The notes: generated by a model from the letters alone, not told the origin. A stretch of 64,000 nt of DNA from Bagarius yarrelli (GCA_005784505.1 VCAZ01000107.1:1044001-1108000); one strand, 5' to 3'; shown: positions 21,775-33,620, counted from the first letter of the stretch. Numbers and translations are program-made.

Positions 21775-21775
<1 letters not shown>
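21440..21775. other. Unique sequence
   Basis: Mixed composition between the candidate block and the GATA array. No gene recognised. Confidence 0.35.
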
Positions 21776-22540
<765 letters not shown>

Positions 22541-22642
22541 TGTTGATGTAATCATTATCTATATAATTTTACTGCTGATTGGATGATTAGATAATGGCAT
22601 GCACAAGTAGTTTACAGGAGTTTCTAATAAAATGTTCGCGAA

Positions 22643-22644
<2 letters not shown>

Positions 22645-22678
<34 letters not shown>
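22645..22678. repeat. (GT)n microsatellite
   Basis: About 16 GT repeats. Confidence 0.95.
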
Positions 22679-22680
<2 letters not shown>

Positions 22681-22942
22681 ACCAAAAACAAATGTCACTA
22701 AATCCAAATCTAAAAATGTGAAAGAATATCTATGCATTGTTTATTTATCTTATTCGTGTGTGTATAAGCTTCATTGTTGTATGTCTGTCCTTGTGTTTGT
22801 GATTGTAGTTTGTGTTGTTTTGTGTGCACTAAATCAACTGTACTGCCACTTATAAAAGCAGATTTTTACAAGGAAAATATTTCTGTCTGGCAACTGGGGT
22901 AAAACCGATAATTCGTTATTGCAATAAAAGCATTTTTAAAAG

Positions 22943-22943
<1 letters not shown>

Positions 22944-22986
<43 letters not shown>
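22944..22986. repeat. (GT)n microsatellite
   Basis: About 21 uninterrupted GT repeats, among the longest in the window. Confidence 0.95.
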
Positions 22987-22988
<2 letters not shown>

Positions 22989-22999
22989 GATGACTGTGT

Positions 23000-23420
23000 T
23001 ATTCGATGAATAATGTTATGTATTCGTTACTGTATGCTGCTCCACTCTAGCTGGCAGATCGCTGATATATCCTGCTGTTCTAATGAGCTCTGGCACAAAA
23101 GCCGACAAGTTTTAACACTGGGTTCAGCTTTTGTTTTGACTAATTCCTGCTATTCATCAATCTAAGCTTTGTTTATCCTCGGCTGGCCATCAGCTGAAAT
23201 TAATTAGCTGGCATCAGTGTGGGAGTGAGCGAGGAAAGCGCTGTGAATTTAGACTTCAGAAATGCTGATTCTGATGTCTGTTAGTTCTCACAGTGTTTAA
23301 GGGGATGTGAAAGTCTTCCCTCCCAACCGGCAGTCATTACACACTGCTGTCAGTGCTGTTCATCCCCGTACACTGGAGGAAAGTCTGCCGGAGTCCGGAT
23401 AATGGGGGCTTAAGTTAAAC
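23000..23420. promoter_or_regulatory. Candidate conserved non-coding block
   Basis: Balanced unique sequence. At 23191-23210 CAGCT and AGCTG flank GAAATTAATT, placing a TAATTA homeodomain core between inverted E-box-like arms. No exon recognised. Confidence 0.4.
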
Positions 23421-23602
23421 TCATATTAACTATTTATTCCTTACAGTTGGTTAAGTGTGTGGGGAAAAACGATACAGCTGAAAAACAATAATCAGCCATT
23501 CGGTTGGGTGATAATGTTGCTACCTGGAATTTATTATTTTATTATAACAGCAGGATTTTTATTTTTATCCATGCAATTATTAAATTATTATTGATTAAAA
23601 TA

Positions 23603-23822
23603 TTCTCTCCTTCTCTTTCTCTCACACGCCCTCTCTTTCTTTCCCTCTCTCTTTCTCTCTCTCACCTTCTCTCCTTCTTTCCCTCTTCCTCTCTCTCTCA
23701 CTCTCTTTCTTTCTCTCTCTGTCCCTCGCTCTCTCTCTCTCTCTCTTTTTCTCTTTCCCTCACATTCTTTTCCTCTCACCCTCCTTTTTTACTCTTCCCC
23801 TTACTCTCTCTCTCTCTCTACC
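23603..23822. repeat. Long polypyrimidine (CT)n tract
   Basis: About 220 bp of CT-rich sequence. Arg/Glu-rich and Ser/Leu-rich frames on the two strands are low complexity. Confidence 0.95.
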
Positions 23823-23909
23823 TCAAAATTATTTGTTCTCTTAGCAATAAATCCACAAACACACTTCCATGGCAGTGAAGAATCCTGTGGTGAGAAACAT
23901 CTCTCAAAA

Positions 23910-23926
23910 TGACCCCCCCCCCCCCT
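23910..23926. repeat. Poly-C run
   Basis: A run of about 14 C (homopolymer, prone to length error). Confidence 0.9.
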
Positions 23927-23944
23927 CTCCACCCAGGGAATTGT

Positions 23945-24400
23945 AATCATCAATAATTATTATTATATATATACAAAAAATCGCAAATATAACCAGGACG
24001 TTTATTTAAGGTTAAACATTTTGTAGTCTGATGCGGTTCTAAAGCGATCACAAAGCAAAGATCTTCATATTAATTGCAGTCCGTAGGCTGCGTTATGGTT
24101 TTTATGCTGTTACCATAATTCTCTCCATGTTTAGTAAATCAATACACACTTGATCATTTAGGGTTGTACAAACACACACAGACACAAGTACACAAAAGTC
24201 AGTGGCGGTGAGTGTGAGTATCGTTGCCCACATGTTGCAGCTCATACTTTGTCATCACATCTCCAGCTTGCTGTGATTTACTTCACATTCGCCGTTTCTG
24301 TTTTTATTGGGCTGAGATCACTGAAAAATCTGGACAGTTTCAGTGTGCAGAACGCTGTTAAACAGTCAACAGACTGACCTCCTCAACCCCGAAGACCTCT
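23945..24400. other. Unique sequence
   Basis: AT-rich then mixed. No gene recognised. Confidence 0.35.
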
Positions 24401-24404
24401 GCTG

Positions 24405-24450
24405 AAGGTGTGTGTCTGTGTGTCTGTGTGTGTGTATGTGTGTGTGTAAG
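24405..24450. repeat. Impure (TG)n
   Basis: TGTGTC/TGTGTA-interrupted TG run. Confidence 0.9.
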
Positions 24451-25150
24451 AGAGCTCAAACGAATCCGTATCAGAGTGTGTGCAAAACCCATATAACTGT
24501 TTGACACCCTGGAGATGGAGAAGTGAGCAGTGTAAACAGATTAGGATGAAATCATCACCACTTTTACATTTGACAAAGTGACAAAAACAAACTGGAACCC
24601 GAAGACGTGAAAATGTCGCCTTTTATTTTTTCCTCCGCCTCGATATTTTTGACCCAGTCACTTGTGATATATTGTGTTTGCTTCTAAACTGTTTTATTTT
24701 AATTCCCTTTATCATCACTGGGCCTCTGCTACATGTAAACCGGAGGGTTGTGTTACGTTCCAGTTGTTGAGTAGATCAGTAATAGGGTTCGGTTTCATTT
24801 GGGGCTTTGGTATAATTACAGCTGTGTTCATAAATGTTTAGCCAGTGGGTTAACGATATGTTAGGGGGAGAGGGGTGGGCTAGGTGGGGGCCACTCACAC
24901 TTAGGAGCTCTTGGTCTTTGAATGCTTCTCTCCATCACTTTCCTCCATGGGAATATTATTGTAGCGTCTACTCAACGGGAAGGTTTTATTTTCCTTTACA
25001 CTTTGCACATTAGCTTGTTTTATTGAGGATGGTTTCATATTAACCTTTGCTGAGGGATTCTGCTTGACTTAAATCCCTATGCCAAATTTGATATATATGA
25101 AGCAGCTTGGGAAAACACATCACATGTCACCTCGGCTGAGGTCTTAAAAA
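24451..25150. promoter_or_regulatory. Possible conserved non-coding region
   Basis: Repeat-free. 24780-25060 is balanced and includes a G-rich patch (24864-24892) and 'CCATGGGAATATTATTGTAG'. Function inferred from composition. Confidence 0.3.
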
Positions 25151-25299
25151 AAAAAAAGAGGGCTAGTTTTCTGCCAGTAATACACTTTGACATATCTACT
25201 TAAAAAAATATGTTTATCCAATAAGGAACAGTTTCTAGAACAGGCCACGTAATTGTGCAGGTCAAGAATGTGTTGTTTTTTTAACTAAGAAATCGTAGT

Positions 25300-25620
25300 G
25301 AGTGTACGTAAAATTAGACAAAACACACAAATAAGAGATAGTACGTCGGTTCTACCGGATTAAACTGAGAAACTGTGGTGAGATGGATCCATTTCGCAAA
25401 AGATGTTTATTTAGACAATCCATATCGTCAGGCAGGAACATACAGTATGGGATAAACAAGCAGAGTTCGTAACACAATAATCAATACACACTGGCAAACC
25501 AAACCCAGAGCGCGCGGTATACAGTAACACAGAATACAGGACAATACGTCGCAAAATCGGTTGGCTTTCTGAAGGACTGAGTGCAGGACTGAGGTTTTTA
25601 GAGAAACTTTAACACAATGA
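25300..25620. repeat. Possible decayed retroelement segment
   Basis: 'TTTATTTAGACAATCCATAT' and 'CGTCAGGCAGGAACATACAG' resemble a fish repeat with 'CAGGCAGG...CAATCAGACAGG'-type sequence. No ends are visible, so this is a weak call. Confidence 0.3.
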
Positions 25621-25782
25621 TTGTTTGTGTATGCTTTAATATTAATACAGACTCAGTATCACCAACATCATCGTGAAATTTTTAGTGTATATAGTTTATT
25701 TTATATTTATATTATATCACACTTTACATCTAGTCATTTGAAACTCATTTGCTCATGTGTGTTTTCTGTCATTTCCGGAAAG

Positions 25783-26055
25783 TTTCCTGCCCCTTCAAGG
25801 AGCTTTAAGGATGGACTGGGACTCACTCTGCTCCAAGACCCAAGACTACAGTTTATATTACATTTGATCACCATTAATGTCCCTCAACACCATTTAACTG
25901 TAATAAACTGACATTTGGTGTCCCCACAGATGAGGATGGGTTCCCTCTTAAGTAGGGACAAACTTACCCATTCACTGTTACTGCATTCTAAGAGCTGCTT
26001 TGAGAAAATGTCCATTGTTAAAAGCGCTGAACAAATAAAAATTAATTGAATTGAA
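25783..26055 (+). repeat. SINE-like repeat with (TTGAA)n tail
   Basis: Key words in order: 'AGGATGGACTGGGACTCACT', 'TACATTTGATCACCATTA', 'GATGAGGATGGGTTCCCTCT', 'TTCACTGTTACTGCATTCTA', 'GTTAAAAGCGCTGAACAAAT' and the tail ATTGAATTGAA. Four copies occur in the window. The short A-rich/TTGAA tail suggests a retroposon. The segment between 'TTCCCTCT' and 'TAAGTAGGG' found in the 47.9-kb copy is deleted here. A minus-strand tRNA-SINE abuts its tail. Confidence 0.8.
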
Positions 26056-26059
26056 TACT

Positions 26060-26255
26060 TTACATTACATTTTACATTAACAGCATTTGGCAGACGCATT
26101 TACTAAAACAGCAATTAGTTAAAATAAAAATGTAATTTATTTTATTTATACAACTGAGGGTTAAGGGCCTTGCTCAAGGGCCCAGCAGTGAAAGCTTGGT
26201 GGTCTCTGGAATTAAAGCCATGGTCTCCTGATCAGTCAACAACCTTAAAAATTGC
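26060..26255 (-). repeat. tRNA-derived SINE
   Basis: Reverse-strand SINE. Tail at 26061-26105 ('AACAGCATTTGGCAGACGCA'), body 'GGGTTAAGGGCCTTGCTCAA', damaged head at 26200-26255. An A/T-rich insert separates tail and body. Confidence 0.82.
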
Positions 26256-26464
26256 CCCCCACACTATTTGCACTGTCTTGTAGTGGCTCATGGTGTCTGT
26301 TATTCTGAATTACATGGATTGTTGCACTGTTTGTACAAGTATGTAAATGTAATTTTTGTGGAATTGTGTGATTTTACGCATCTCTGGTTCCTGGTAGCGT
26401 ATGTTGTCCTGACTTATGCGGTCATGATCCTACAGAAACCCTTTTTTTCAGTATGTTCTCCACT

Positions 26465-26568
26465 ATTACATTTATGGTATATGGTAGACAGAGTAACTCA
26501 ACTTTATTTTTAAATTTTAATCCAAGTTTGAGGGTTAAGGGCCTTGCTCAGGGGCCCATCTTCTTGAG
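26465..26568 (-). repeat. tRNA-derived SINE tail and body
   Basis: 'TTATGGTATATGGTAGACAG' (degraded tail) and 'GGGTTAAGGGCCTTGCTCAG'; the tRNA head is missing. Confidence 0.75.
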
Positions 26569-26739
26569 AAATAACCTTTAGGTGAAGTTTATTCTTTTTG
26601 TAGTAAATCTGGCTGATTACATGTTCCTTTTTCTAGGAGCAATTTTAATCATCCATTATCCATAAACTACATATGAAAACTATAAACTACATTGAATTCA
26701 AGTGGTTTACCAGCACATGATAACGCTGGAGCTTCACAC

Positions 26740-26935
26740 TGATTGACAGAAACAGCAGGGAGTTAAGTAGACAAACCATTTAAGGGCTATCAGCAAACAG
26801 GTGAACACAGTTGGGTACCAAATCAACGACAGGACGGGGCGGAGACAGGACTAGAACCAAAACAATAGCATGTGACTAAACAAACAAAAACACGCAAAGA
26901 ACGAATTAGTCAAACAGCGCGTACTGTGCTACATG
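26740..26935 (-). repeat. Possible LTR fragment
   Basis: Read on the minus strand, 'TCTCCGCCCCGTCCTG', 'TGTTCACCTGTTTGCTGATA' and 'CCTTAAATGG' follow the style of fish LTR U3/R sequence. No clear TGT...ACA ends, so low confidence. Confidence 0.3.
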
Positions 26936-26999
26936 TTTTGTAATCAGCTGATGTTACTGCAGCAACATATCATTAACGCAGAGAGGAACAGTTATATAT

Positions 27000-27018
27000 G
27001 CTATATATATATATATGT
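27000..27018. repeat. (AT)n
   Basis: Short TA run. Confidence 0.9.
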
Positions 27019-27117
27019 TTTTAGAGACTTTTTCTTAGGCCCAGTCTGATGCAGTTAATGTTGAAGTGACTCCTTTTATAAAATGTGTTATACAATAGAT
27101 GTATTTTTAATACTCTA

Positions 27118-27786
27118 AGGGCCGCATTTACACTGCAGATCTTGATGACTAACTCCGCTTATGTCATCTTTTAAAACTGACCCGTTTCCGATATCTGCAT
27201 TTACTCTATACACCGCAAAACAACCCAATGTAGACGTACTGACCGTAAAAGGAAGTAACAACGGCGAGATAATTGAAGGAAGCAATGGACGAAGTGTATA
27301 TTCAGTATTTTGCTTCTGCATCATATTTAAAGGTCGGCAGCCTGGTCGCAGCCTGGGTAAATGTAGCATTGATCGCTAAGTTATAAATATCTCCTTTTTT
27401 ATAGTGCGTAAATTTTTTTTAAATGTTTACAGACAAAACAGATTTTAAGTAAACAAAAATAATAAATATTAAAATACACAGTTGTGTTAAGTTATATGTC
27501 TCCGTTGGTGTCCACCCGAGTTGACGTCATTCGCCACCGTCGTTTATTCAATGACGTTCGACTCACATTAACGGGTGAAAATCTAATCTGATCTGTTTAC
27601 ATGACCGACACTAATGAACGAATCCGATTCATATCCCATTTATTACCAATGAGAACTGAAACCGACTGATAATATCAGAATCCATGTGATTTTTTCCTGA
27701 TTGTTGTGGGTCAAATCCCGTCTGTACCACATCCGAGGAAAAAAATCGGAATTGGGTCACATGATACATGCGTGTAAATGCGACCT
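27118..27786. mobile_element. Non-autonomous hAT-like DNA transposon
   Basis: The ends are inverted: 'AGGGCCGCATTTACAC' at 27118 and 'GTGTAAATGCGACCT' ending at 27786. The AGGGCCG-(T)TTACA-type terminal repeat is typical of hAT elements. The 669-bp interior has no transposase. I could not see a convincing 8-bp target duplication, so it is an old copy. The short frames at 27115-27379 lie inside it and are not genes. Confidence 0.65.
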
Positions 27787-28149
27787 AATAGGTTATAACT
27801 GTAGCAGTTCATCCTTAAATAATGGAATTACACTTTTCTCTTCTTCTATTATTTTATTATTAAGAAAGGTCTGTTTTTGTTGTGGTAATGAATATGTAGA
27901 TGTGCGTGAGATCTACTGGCTGTTAACATCTACAGCTACTGAGCAGGGGGTGGGTTCAGGTGATTAGCTGTAACTGTATAGTGTTTGTTATGGAGTTATC
28001 TTCAGTCACGCTGCATCTCTCCTTTTCTCTTTATCTTATAGTTTAGTCCAGAATTAATATTCAATGACCCTTTGTTAGAAAATGTATGAAAAATAACAAC
28101 ACAAATAAACAGATAATGGGTATATTTAATCTGAAAATAAAAAGTTAGA

Positions 28150-28790
28150 AAGGTAAAAAAAGGAAAGGTAGCAGAAATGTGATGAATTCTCTTTTGGCAA
28201 GAACAGACCAGATGTATAATCTGGCATGGGAGCCAGCGCCCTCTCTCTATTTCCCCCCCGTTGGCAAGACATGTGACGCGCCAAGCGGCTGGCCGTGTTT
28301 GCACAAGCATGTCACCGTGGCTACCGCAGAAAGAGATAGGGGGGTGCTGGGGGGGGGTCAAAACAGTCCTCACTTTATTGGCCCCTTTGATGGAGTTGCT
28401 GGCCCTGAACATTAGAACAATCACTCAAACACAGCTGACCCTCTTCCAGCCAATCGATTGGCTGCTTGGTTGAAAGGAGAAGCGGGGGAGAGAAAAACAA
28501 ATGGGGCACGTTATTGCTGGCAGAGTGCAGCTTAGGCTGGATCCAGAGAAAGGTGCCAAAGGTGAGAGACGTCTTGTGGGCGAGAGAGCGCCCTTAATCT
28601 GTTCCAGACGAGGCCACGGAGAGCTCTTCCCCCTTCCGCAATAATGACATTAGAGTAAAATGGATCCCACATATCTGACAGCAACACATTTCTGCCCTGA
28701 AGGAGAATCCCAGGCTAATTGTAATGTGCCAGAAGACGAGAGGAGGAGCAGATATGTGAAGAGCCTACCTACAGGATGAAGAGCTTCTAC
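28150..28790. promoter_or_regulatory. Candidate conserved block, CCAAT palindrome
   Basis: About 640 bp of balanced, repeat-free sequence. CAGCCAATCGATTGGCTG (28447-28464) is a perfect 18-bp palindrome carrying two opposed CCAAT boxes that share an ATCGAT centre. Other notable words: GAACAATCAC (SOX-like) just upstream and 'TTCCGCAATAATGACATTAG' downstream. Two G runs (28339-28345, 28349-28357) occur near 28350. Open frames on both strands (28002-28473) match nothing known. Probably cis-regulatory; a distal promoter is an alternative. Confidence 0.45.
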
Positions 28791-28850
28791 ATGGGGAATG
28801 TAAAAGAGAGCTTATTTAGGTTTTTTTATTCTCTTCAGAGATGTAAAGGG

Positions 28851-28896
28851 AAGGAGGGAGAGAGAGAGAGAGAGAGAGAGAGTGCAGAGAGTATGG

Positions 28897-28928
<32 letters not shown>

Positions 28929-28978
28929 AGGAGATAAAGAGAGAGAAAGAGAGCGAGGGAGATAGAGAAAGAGAGAGA
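28851..28978. repeat. (GA)n polypurine tract
   Basis: About 125 bp GA-rich on the plus strand. Confidence 0.95.
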
Positions 28979-28979
28979 G

Positions 28980-29545
28980 TCAGTCTGTATGTCTGTGTTT
29001 CTGAATGATTGCCTGCATTTTTCAGAAGATATGCCGGGTTTTTAGTTTTGTACGAGGGCTTTTTTGTATCTAAAAATATTGACCTATATGGAAATAATAT
29101 GGGTTCAAATATCAAGGGCTTGTGTACGTGTCAACTCGTTATGTACACACACTTTGTATACAGTGCTAAAATAGGCTTGTTAGCGAACCGCTACTACAGA
29201 AATCTCCATGTTTCCTCCCTGAGGATGTAAAAGAAACTATCAGCTACAGGCACTGCTGACGTTCTAGTGACCGCTAAAAAATACACCTGCCTTATTCCTT
29301 AACCGTCCGATGAGAACTTTGGTGTTTTCAGTCTAGCTGATCTGGTCTTTAAATAAGCGACTCCACACCTGTGTGTCTGAGGAGACGAAAAAACAAAAAA
29401 ACAACAACATTCAAAGAAACACAATGTGAGGAAACGAAAATGCACAAAATATAGAACCAGGTTTAAAGAGTGGAAGTGAACCTGAGGTTCGGTGGGTTAT
29501 TTCAGTGGAAGTTGTTGTGGGTTGTTACTTTATTGCTATCACCAT
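28980..29545. other. Unique sequence
   Basis: Unique, mixed composition. No gene recognised. Confidence 0.35.
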
Positions 29546-29547
29546 AG

Positions 29548-29600
29548 TGTTCAAATGTATTTGGACACCTGACCATCACATAAATATGTGTTTGTTTTAA
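29548..29600 (+). repeat. DNA-transposon terminal repeat fragment
   Basis: 'CAAATGTATTTGGACACCTG' followed by ACCATCACA matches the terminal segment of a repeat common in fish (…TTTGGACACCTGACCATCACA…). Interior sequence of the same family appears at 30741-30910, but the two are not contiguous. Confidence 0.6.
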
Positions 29601-30372
29601 CATCTTTGACTTTAATTTTCAATATTACTTAGTTGCCCAAAGTGCTTTACAATTAAATTAAATAAAAAGCTTTAAAAAGTAATAATAAAATATTAGAAAA
29701 TAACAAAAGCATAATACACCTTATATTTAATAATCCAACCCACTGATACAAAATGATATTTATCAAGGCGATGCTCACTGAGTTTTTCCTCTACAACAGA
29801 TAAATAAAAAATGTTTTTTTAACTGTGACCTAAGAATTTCGAAAGATGGAGCCTAATAAAAGACTATTCTTCAATTTTAGGGGCACTATTTTACTGCCCT
29901 CTCACCCTTCGACTTTTTTTTTTTTTGGAACGAGGAAAGCAGTAATATGCTTGTTGGATAATTAGATGTGACCAATCCCTGATGTTAGTTTTTAAGTGAT
30001 GAATATAAGGGGCTTTGCTAAAACAGGGAAATAGCGGTACGCATAATGTAATGCTGTTAGAAAGTGTATTAAGAAGGAAATTGATATTGAGTAATAATAA
30101 TAAAAAGAGGGGTGGGATAGTATGGTGAAAATAAAACTGTAAGGATTGGAACAATGTTATCAAACTATGACGTCCCGTTTAATCATTATTACTTAACCTC
30201 AAATCTCTTTTAACAGCAGTATAACAATAGCTATTCCTGTTTATACTAGCCAAAATCCCATTAAATTCGATCACTTTTATACTAACATCAAATTTGTGGT
30301 CACATCTAATTTTTCAACAGCCCTTCGATCTCAGTGTCATAGATGTGTATAAAACTCAGTCTTTAAGGTATT
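29601..30372. other. AT-rich unique sequence
   Basis: AT-rich. No gene recognised. Confidence 0.35.
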
Positions 30373-30738
30373 TGTCACAATCCCCACACAACTACAGTTC
30401 CCAGAAGCCATTGCCTGGGAACCAATCTCAAGCTCCTCCCTGTTTCCTCCTGGAGGACTATTTAAGGGACACACTAGCTCAGACTCTTGGCTGAGTATGC
30501 TCATGGTTTCCAAGTGTTTTGACCAAAGACTGTTTAAATGTTTATGATTGTTTGCTGTCTGCCTTGACCCTGCTTGTTTTATTACCCCTGTGCCCTGCTC
30601 TCTATTTACCTGTTGCTACGTTGACCTCGTCTGCCTGACTCTGAAATACTCTCAAATAAAGCCTGCGTTTGGATCTTAATCTGTCTCAGTGCCGATCTAT
30701 GTCCAAGCTATACCAAGCAAGCAACCGCGGTTCTTACA
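30373..30738 (+). mobile_element. Candidate solo LTR
   Basis: A 366-bp segment running from TGTCACAATC to TTCTTACA, with the TG...CA ends of an LTR. Inside are 'ACTACAGTTCCCAGAAGCC', a TATA-like 'GACTATTTAAGGGACACACT' (about 30458), then pyrimidine-rich sequence and a polyadenylation signal AATAAA at 30656. No second LTR, primer-binding site or coding region is nearby, consistent with recombination to a solo LTR. A clean target duplication was not seen. A Gypsy-type element is most likely. Confidence 0.65.
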
Positions 30739-30740
30739 CA

Positions 30741-30910
30741 GACATTATGAAGAGCTTTATTCCAGATTTTGTTCTCAGTCTCAACCTTCACACTTCTGGA
30801 AAAGCTTTCCACTAGATTCTGGAGCATGGCTGTGGGGATTTATTCATTCAGCCACAACACTGTTAATGGGATGTTCTGGAGATGTTAGGTGTTCAGGTTG
30901 AGACAGAGTC
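30741..30910 (+). repeat. Decayed short DNA-transposon interior
   Basis: 'CACTTCTGGAAAAGCTTTCC', 'TAGATTCTGGAGCATGGCTG' and 'TGGGGATTTATTCATTCAGC' match the interior of the same fish repeat family as 29548-29600 and 48500-48790. It directly follows the candidate LTR. Confidence 0.6.
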
Positions 30911-30929
30911 AGAGTCTGTACAGGACATA

Positions 30930-31285
30930 ATCAATTCATTCAATTTAATTTGTTTAGCGCTTTTAACAGTGGACATCTTCTCAAAGCAGCTTTACACAGA
31001 ATGCAGTAACAGTGAAAAAGTGTAAGTTTGTCCCTGATAATTAAGCCGGTGGCGACTGTGGAAAAGAAAAACTCCCTGAGATGAAATAAGGAAGAAACCT
31101 TAAGAGGAACCAGACTGAGGAGGGAACCCATTTTCATCTGGGGGAAACTGAATGTCTGTTAATTACAGTTTATGGTAACGGTGATCAAATGTAATGTAAA
31201 CTGTAGCCTTGGGTCAGTGGAGCAGATTGAGTACAGTCCACCCTTTGAAGCTCTCAAATTTGGGAAAGGGGCATACCTAACCTGC
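30930..31285 (-). repeat. SINE-like repeat with (TTGAA)n tail
   Basis: Minus-strand copy: tail at 30930-30950, then complements of 'GCGCTTTTAACAGTGGACAT', 'AAAACTCCCTGAGATGAAAT' and 'AACCTTAAGAGGAACCAGAC', and the head at about 31190-31285. The most complete copy in the window. Confidence 0.82.
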
Positions 31286-31289
31286 CCCC

Positions 31290-31628
31290 GAGAGAGACAG
31301 AGAGACAGAGACAGCGAGACAGAGAGAGATTTGGGTTGTTGTGTAAAAGTTAACATGAGTGTTCTTTTACTCCAACCAGAAAATACCAGATCTTCATGGA
31401 GCTCAGGGATTCTGTGCAGAAAAAGAAAATATTACTACAGATTTATTTATTTATTTATTTTGCAAAAGCTAGACAGACAAGACTACTTAAAACACGAGCA
31501 ACATGATGCTATGCTTTCTCTGGAAAATGTAATGCTTTTGGTTGGAGATCAGTTTGTATAATAATCTGTTAATTATTCATGGACACACAAACAAAAACAA
31601 TATTTTAAATTGTTAATTTAACAAAAGA
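31290..31628. other. Short GA run and unique sequence
   Basis: (GA/CAGA)n at 31293-31330, (TTTA)n at about 31443-31460, otherwise unique. The 129-codon frame at 31172-31561 begins in the repeat and is not a gene. Confidence 0.4.
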
Positions 31629-31962
31629 AAATTCATTCATCTTCACTACCCGCTTATTCCCTAATTAGGGGTCACGAGGATGAAAAGGGCGAAAAGCAGG
31701 AGGGGGACACCTTGGACAGGTCACCAGTCCATCACAGGGCCACACACACACTCACTCCTATGGGTAATTTAGAACCATCAATTAACCTAACATACATGTT
31801 TTTGGACTGTGGGAGGAAACCAGAGAAACCGGATTAAACCCACGCAAGCACAGGGAGAACATGCAAACTCCACACAGAAAGACCCCTGCAGGGGACCCAG
31901 AACCCAGGACCCAGGCCTTCTTGCTGTGAAGCAACCACACTAACCCACCATGCTGCCCAATA
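31629..31962 (-). repeat. V-SINE/DANA-like SINE
   Basis: Reverse-strand V-SINE with a complete core ('GAGTTTGCATGTTCTCCCTG', 'GGTTTCCTCCCACAGTCC', 'ACTGGTGACCTGTCCAAGGT') and a head ending 'GGGCAGCATGGTGGGTTAG' (plus strand 31942-31960). The A/B-box region is recognisable but the B box is damaged. Confidence 0.9.
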
Positions 31963-31964
31963 GA

Positions 31965-32585
31965 AAACTTAATCCAATTTATTTTATTCTAAATAAATTA
32001 AATTAAAATTGTTTTATGTAATTTTATTTTAAAAAATAAATAAATCTTTTATTTGCTTTTTAAACACATTTAACAAATAGAAAGCATGTTTAGTAATAAA
32101 GAAACTACAGCAAGAAGTTTCCGCAAAGCACTGTAATGACTGTAGGTATAAGAGCTTCATGAAACACTGAAATTCTGTGCTTATGAAATATTTTTATTTA
32201 TTTTTTCGGCACAGATTGTAAACGGACACCGCAACCTTTTGCCTGTAGCTATAACAGTATCTGTAATTCCGTGTAATTCATTTTGACCTCAATGTATCGT
32301 TAATGTCATTTTTTTTTTTATCATTTCTATGCGGCGTGTAGCGGTGTCGCTAGCAGGCGACGTTTGTCATCACTCAACTGGCATTATGTTCGCCTAAATA
32401 GGAGAAAAGTGCGGCGTTTGCTCATGTTAAAATAAAGTGTCACCTCCATGTTGTGCCAGATGTCTATCAGTGTTTGGGACTGATGTCAGTTTGGGAAAGC
32501 AAAACAAGCAACCCTGTGCTGCCAAGTGCATGGCATCCATGTAAAACTCAGACACCCACTCATCCAACGCACCCTGCCTTTTCGC
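31965..32585. other. AT-rich then unique sequence
   Basis: 31965-32100 is AT-rich. 32200-32580 is balanced with 'TGTAGCGGTGTCGCTAGCAG'. No gene recognised. Confidence 0.35.
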
Positions 32586-32586
32586 T

Positions 32587-32588
32587 CT

Positions 32589-32620
<32 letters not shown>

Positions 32621-32622
32621 CA
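32587..32622. repeat. (CA)n(TA)n microsatellite
   Basis: About 13 CA repeats followed by ATATATA. Confidence 0.95.
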
Positions 32623-32624
32623 GA

Positions 32625-33120
32625 GGCTCCTCTAACAGGAGTCACCTGTCAGGTTTATTTACATTGGCTGGCTTTGGCAGAAGAAGCGACAGAGTTAACA
32701 CAGGTACGAGAGGGTTTGGACTGGCAGGAATGGGCGAGGTGTCAGAATAACGAATAATTAATAAGAATGATGGTGGAGAGTGTGTGTTTACCCAGTTCCT
32801 ATATTTCAGCGTGACAGTTCGGGGTTCTGGTAAAAATTTTGTGAGGAATATTCTACTAGCTGTTAAGGCCTGCTTTAGCTTCTGTAATCTGTGATGGATT
32901 TCATGGAGTAATGTTGATGAAATGTAATTTTTTTTAACTACAGAAGAAAACATTTTATCGCGCAATTTCTTGCTAAACTAACAACATAAATCTTCATTTA
33001 AAATGTGTTCGAACTTTTCTTTTCTTTCTTTCTTCGCCTTAAAATTATTTCTATTGTTATACGCTGTGACACGCAGCAGTGGGAGGGCTAAACATACACA
33101 TTTAATCCTTTTTCCGGAGA
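32625..33120. other. Unique sequence
   Basis: No gene recognised. Confidence 0.35.
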
Positions 33121-33124
33121 CTTC

Positions 33125-33620
33125 CCTGTGTGCTAGTGATGTGAACGCGAGCGAGCGAGCGAGCGCTCCTCAGTAAGATGGAGTGTTGAGTGGGAGCAGT
33201 CCATTAGAGTGAGTAAGGGGAAGAAACTATGTGTTCATACTAGTATGTGGAAGTCTCATTCTGCCATACTGATAGTTCATCATTCCCCATCGCACTGTCC
33301 CAGGTTCGGCCTCGGGAACCTAGCTCTCTCGGTTTCTCTCTGTCTCTTTTGCTCTCTCGCCGGCTTGTTCTCGGTGATGATTATGGATCTCCCACATGGG
33401 GAAAGGCACGTCTGGGCTGGAGCTGTCACCCAGGGCAAGCTTTGTCTCTTTAAAAATAGGCCGGGGGCCTGTCTTTCTCAGTAAAGGTCGGGAGCAGGTG
33501 GTGCGAACTCATTGTCAGCTCATCGTTCCTCACCGGAATGGAGCATGTTAGAAGTGTGGATCTCTTGAGAAAAGGTAGGGGGACCCTTTCCCCCCTTCTA
33601 CCTCTTCTCAGTGTGAGAAG
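33125..33620. promoter_or_regulatory. Candidate conserved non-coding block
   Basis: GC-balanced sequence that starts with a (GAGC)n run (33146-33166). It contains TTAAAAATAG (about 33450), which fits the MEF2 consensus YTAWWWWTAR. The two overlapping frames at 33209-33484 match no known protein. Confidence 0.35.

Noticed and set aside
28002..28424. 140-codon minus-strand frame
   Set aside because: No known motif, and the plus strand is open over the same DNA. Balanced composition explains the lack of stops.
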